From positions 186,001-250,000 of the forward strand of contig CAOLHI010001286.1 of NCBI GenBank assembly GCA_948474755.1: a stretch of DNA of 64,000 bases, written 5' to 3'. This document shows positions 59,823-64,000 of the stretch, in pieces. The notes below the pieces were generated by a model, which saw only the letters and a program-made list of their open reading frames with translations, ran no database searches and was not told the origin of the DNA. This DNA comes from Ctenosaura bakeri. Lineage: Eukaryota > Chordata > Lepidosauria > Squamata > Iguanidae. Numbering within the stretch: the stretch's first letter is position 1; every line of letters starts with the position of its first letter. A program made the translations under genes and the position numbers.

Positions 59823-62552
59823 TTGTGCATCCGCTTCAAAGTCTTGAATGGTCTTTGATCTATGTTGTCTGACTGAATGTGTCGCTCCTCATGCACTTCC
59901 CATACCCTTACATATGCCACAGAGATGTTGCTATATGAGCCCTTCTCTGTGAAGGCACAGAGTCACCCATTTGGTGATCCCTTTACAGGACACATCTCCA
60001 AATGGGGCTCATAAGGCTCTTTCTACTGTACACAGACATGAAGGAACATGGTTATTTCATGGCTGACAAGCCAGTAACATGGAATTTCTTGCAGAGTTAG
60101 TCATGCTAATCCACCACAGCAAGTGTTACGTGGCACCTTGGAGCAGCATGCTCAAACTGGAGAGACGTGGGCTGAAATTTAGACAGTTAGCTGCTACCTG
60201 GTAATCTCAGCACAGTCACGGTCAGCCTTACTGAACTTGCAGCACTGGGAAGATACTGGAAAGGTTGGAGCACACATACTGGTTAAATGTTTTTTTAAGG
60301 CTTTAATTAATTACAGAAGATGCTGGCAAAGTTTTTATTAATCAGTTTGCTTTTGATTATGATGTTGGCTTAGTTGTGGCGGATCCCCACGTCATGTTTT
60401 TAAACTTTACACCCCACACTTGAATCTTGCTTATAGCAGAATACTATAGATTTTAACCATGAAGAAATAAATTAAGAACAATCCTTACTCCCAGCAACTC
60501 CCTTGATCTCAAAATAGACACAACGTGCTCTTAAATCCAGATCCAACGCATGCTTGCTCAAATGAAATGTACACTAATTTCAACTGAATTTTCTTCCAAA
60601 AAAATGCATGCAAATCCAGTTCTAAAAGAGCATATGCTTGGGAATAAGCTCTGGTGGTGTTAGTGGGAGTTACTTCAGAGTAGACATGCACAGGAACAAG
60701 CTGTTAATGACATTTGAGAACAGATGCTATGACCTCATCTGAACATGTTAAACAAAGGGAGTTTTCACATGTGAGGCCTGAAATGGGGCTGTATGCTTAC
60801 CAGACAGAAGTTTTACATTTGCATTCGGATTAATGGTAGTGTAGAATTAATGTAAAAGGAAAATGCAAAACCTATGCATTCAATTCACATTTAACTTCTC
60901 TTCCTCACTCCCATACAGAAAACTGCCACACAAGTGCTTAAGCAGAAACACCCAAACATCTGTTAAAGACTCTTGAACACACAGAGAAATCTTTCTCTCT
61001 TCTCCATTTATTACAGATAGATGGTAAAGACTGTTTCCCTCCCCGCCCCCTCGCCCCCCCTCCTCTGTCCCTTCTTCCATGGAAAGAGAGAAAGAAATTC
61101 TTGGTTCGTGCACTAAGTATCAAAAACCATTTGCCAAAGCAAGAGAGAAAACAGCCTCTGTTTTCAACAACGAGTTAGAAGGTTCTTTAGTGTGGCCTGA
61201 CTATACATGTCTTCATGAGCAAGAACACAGACACCACAGAAAAGACTTGTGTAAGGACACTATGTGACTAGTACCATGAACTAAACTACTTGATTATATT
61301 GCAGCTGAACCACACCTTGTATTTATAAATGCACTGATGAGGTACGTAAAAGCTTACATAAAATCCAAAACATGCCCTTAAAAGATTTTCACAATAAAAA
61401 ACAGTAAAAACTATCTTTAATATTATCTGTTTCAATTTAACAAAGAATGTGCATTTCAAAAATATGCCAAAATATTAAATGATCAAGAATTATGAAAAAT
61501 CTTTGTTCAGCAAGAAATGCAATTTTTAAAAAATCAACCTTCACTACGGTTTTGTGTAAATACAGCACAAGCCAAAGTCTTACAGGCTTCACTTTTGTTA
61601 AATGTCTGTGGACAAAGAAGGGCTAAGTCCAACTTTAGCAGAGGAGGACTGCTGAAATGAACTTATTAGTCATCACTTAACAATTAATTTCCAGAGTCTA
61701 GCTAGGACTAAAAGAAGATTTAGTTGAGAGATATAAAAAAACATTATGCAATCTTAATGCATTAAAACTAAGAACTGGGAGAAAAAGAAGAAGTAGACTC
61801 ATTGAAATCAATTATTGCTTTACATTTATAAGACTAACTTAGGACCAATTGATTTTAGTGAGTTCACTCCAGGAGCCAGTTTTCTGACTTTTGATATAAC
61901 ACTCGGTCTTACAGAAAGTACTTAAAACCAATCACTCTACCAAATAACCCAAAAAGATGTATCTGCATGTTCTACATGTGGAACCTTGCATACTTCAGCA
62001 TGAGCAAAGACCTCCATAAATGTCCCCAGCACTGCAGATTCCTCACCACTCCCCATCCTGTTATATATACCAGTACTTCTAAAGTATTTAAAAAGCACAT
62101 GTGTATGTCTGCACAGATGCAGAGCTCCTTCTCTAAACTATAATATATTAAAAAAACAGTTTCTGCACCCACATCACTGAGGGCCAGAACACCGCCCCCC
62201 AATTCTCCATACCTAACATGAACAAGTAGTAAAACAGAAGCGAGCAACCACATTTTATAAATGTGCATGCCCAATAACCACAAAGTAGCCCTTTTTCCCA
62301 GAAACAATAAGGTACACACAAACACACACACAATTCTCAACCATCTATATTTTTAGAAACTCTCAGACAAGATAAAAGCCTGAAAATTCCCCACAGCCAA
62401 AGAAAAGCCTTCAACTTTACAAAGACATTTTTTCCTCCCTTTCTGTTATAGGATCACTCAAATACCAATCAATAGACAACTTTCTGTGTATTAAGACTAT
62501 TCATTTGCAGAATAAAGAAAAATAACCTGTAAAAATTAACATTTAGGCTCAC

Positions 62553-62620
62553 CTTCATTGTGGGTTACCACTGGGAAAAAAAATAGCCCACCAACCCAGT
62601 CTGTTAAAAGAAATCCAGAA
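62553..62620 (-). other. Possible alternative first exon (Met-Lys) of ARHGEF7
   Basis: Minus-strand sequence CCCACAATGAAG is followed by a good donor GTGAGCC. The ATG (62556-62558) is preceded by an in-frame TAA, and ATG-AAG would join in phase 0 to the exon at 59523, giving MKTFDAND. An ACCAAT box (CCAAT type) lies about 155 bp upstream near 62718. The 5' limit is unknown. Chance is possible. Confidence 0.3.
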
Positions 62621-64000
62621 AAACAGGATGTGAAGAGGCTGATGTTTCCTGCCAGACTGAGACTATCTGGGATACTGGAAGCAAGCTGATAGGCTCATCC
62701 AGTCCCCTAGTCTACATTGGTCAACAGGAAGTCAAACAATAGGATGAAAGCTATGGGATAAGGAAAGAGGAATATGTATATATAATGGTTTTACAAATGT
62801 GATTTCATATCATGCAGATTTTTAAACATAGAACAGTGAATGTATACAACTGATAAAAATTAACTAGGTCACAAATATGGAAATTTATATGTCACTCAGA
62901 ATTAACTTACACAAAAAAATTATTACTCATTATAAGTAATTTATAATAATGTATATGGTGACACTAGGTATCTTGATATGTTAGTTCTATAGCATAAGGA
63001 TTACGGTTTTTGGACTGTAAATTCCAGGATTCTAGGAGCTATAGTTAAAAAAAAAAAAGGAAATTTCCTGAGCTCTAAGCAAACAAAAGTACTATGTGAC
63101 CAAGAAAAGCAGCTGATCCTCAGGTAGCAGGAACTTTAGAAAAGCCTTTGGAGAGACACCTACAGTCAGTCTCATAAAATGGACTATTTGGACCAGCTCT
63201 AATTTTGTTATTCCAATAGGCATTGGCAGATGGAGTACAGAGAAGTGCAGACTAGTCACAGAAATGGTTTACCATACTGAGAGGCACAGTCCTTCTACCA
63301 CAGGCCAAACCTTACCATTTGGCAAAGAACGGCAGTTCCCTCACACAGTATATTTCTATATCATGAAAGATGGCACATGATTATTTGCTTTGTGCATTTT
63401 TCTGCTTTTTGTGGCAAAATTCTGTTGGCTAGCTGCTTATGTACCTTGGCCTGTATTCAGGGCTCTTTGACCTGCATTCAACATGCTCACAGAGACAAAG
63501 ATTTCAGCAGTGTCCCTAAAGGATTTCTAGTTAGGATATGTTGGGTTCAACAAATACACAGTGTGCCTCTCAAGGCTTTCCTCTTCCTTTTTCCCTGGGA
63601 AAAGACATTTTTACCTTTCCCACTCTCAAATTTATGAATAGGCTGAACCTAGACAGATCAGACAAGATGAGATTCTTCTCAAAGATTGAAAAAGAAAAAG
63701 GTGATCTTTCTACTCCTTCAAAAAGAAAAAACTATTTATACTACAGCATGAAGAAAACAGTATTGTTTAGTTTCATGGCACCTAACCCCACCCCACCACA
63801 ACCTACTTCTCCAGGAAACTATATAAGAGGTCCAAGCAGGCCATCACCCTGTCTCCTTACTTCCTACAACTCACTGAGGCCATGAAAAGAAGACTGTTTG
63901 ATTTATATACAAATGGGTACACTTCTGCATGTGCTGTATTGCCCCACTCCCCTACTAGTACCATTTATCTTCAGAACTGATAAGCAATGGACTATTCAAG
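62621..64000. other. Upstream DNA, no gene recognised
   Basis: AT-rich. No exon with CH-domain resemblance; the ORFs at 63377-63885 show no recognisable protein features. Presumably still intron 5' of the mapped ARHGEF7 exons. Confidence 0.5.

Larger units (their letters stand above)
59524..62552 (-). other. ARHGEF7: Upstream intron DNA
   Basis: Contains an (AC)n microsatellite (59649-59673), a foldback MITE (59731-59822) and LINE-like tail traces near 60640-60690 and 61797-61880. No CH-domain exon was found. Confidence 0.6.

Overview
This window is vertebrate nuclear DNA, almost certainly from a squamate reptile (lizard or snake). The host signature comes from its repeats: several tRNA-derived SINEs with a BovB-like 3' tail ending in (AAC)n (Sauria SINE type), 5S-rRNA-derived SINEs, Tigger/pogo-like and hAT-like MITEs, and a pair of Helitron-like elements. 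There is no prokaryotic or viral gene organisation. The long open frames are shadows of exons or of GC-rich and tandem-repeated MITEs.

One gene fills most of the window: ARHGEF7 (beta-PIX/COOL-1), a Rac/Cdc42 guanine-nucleotide exchange factor, on the minus strand. I could place 17 coding exons with matching GT/AG sites and continuous reading phase from 59523 down to the stop codon at 12915. In protein order they encode the end of the N-terminal CH-domain region and its linker (59439-59523, 55961-56091), the SH3 domain with the internal Met start (55049-55250), a linker (52042-52130), the DH catalytic domain (42536-42630 to 30243-30302 and the start of 27701-27847), the PH domain (27701-27847 to 24658-24797), the proline-rich segment (23776-24000), a basic segment (21670-21763), the start of the GIT-binding region (19535-19624) and an alternative C terminus ending in SYISHQN (12915-13129). 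From the internal Met the assembled product is 625 residues; another 73 residues are encoded upstream. The CH-domain first exons lie beyond 64000. The alternative C-terminal exons, with the coiled coil and PDZ ligand, were not found and probably lie below position 1.

Layout: 1-9.4 kb is downstream, repeat-rich DNA with no recognised gene. 9.4-12.9 kb is the probable long 3' UTR. 12.9-59.5 kb is the gene, with introns from about 0.6 to 9.4 kb. 59.5-64 kb is the next upstream intron, with one possible alternative first exon near 62.56 kb.

The most notable non-coding observations are a (TG)n-T18 tract directly at the 3' splice site of the 60-nt DH exon, a 542-bp GC-rich MITE with 39-bp internal repeats, a MITE of the same TIR type nested inside a 5S-derived SINE, a Helitron-like pair, an almost perfect 74-bp hairpin, and an unclassified 2-kb segment around 56.5-58.6 kb.
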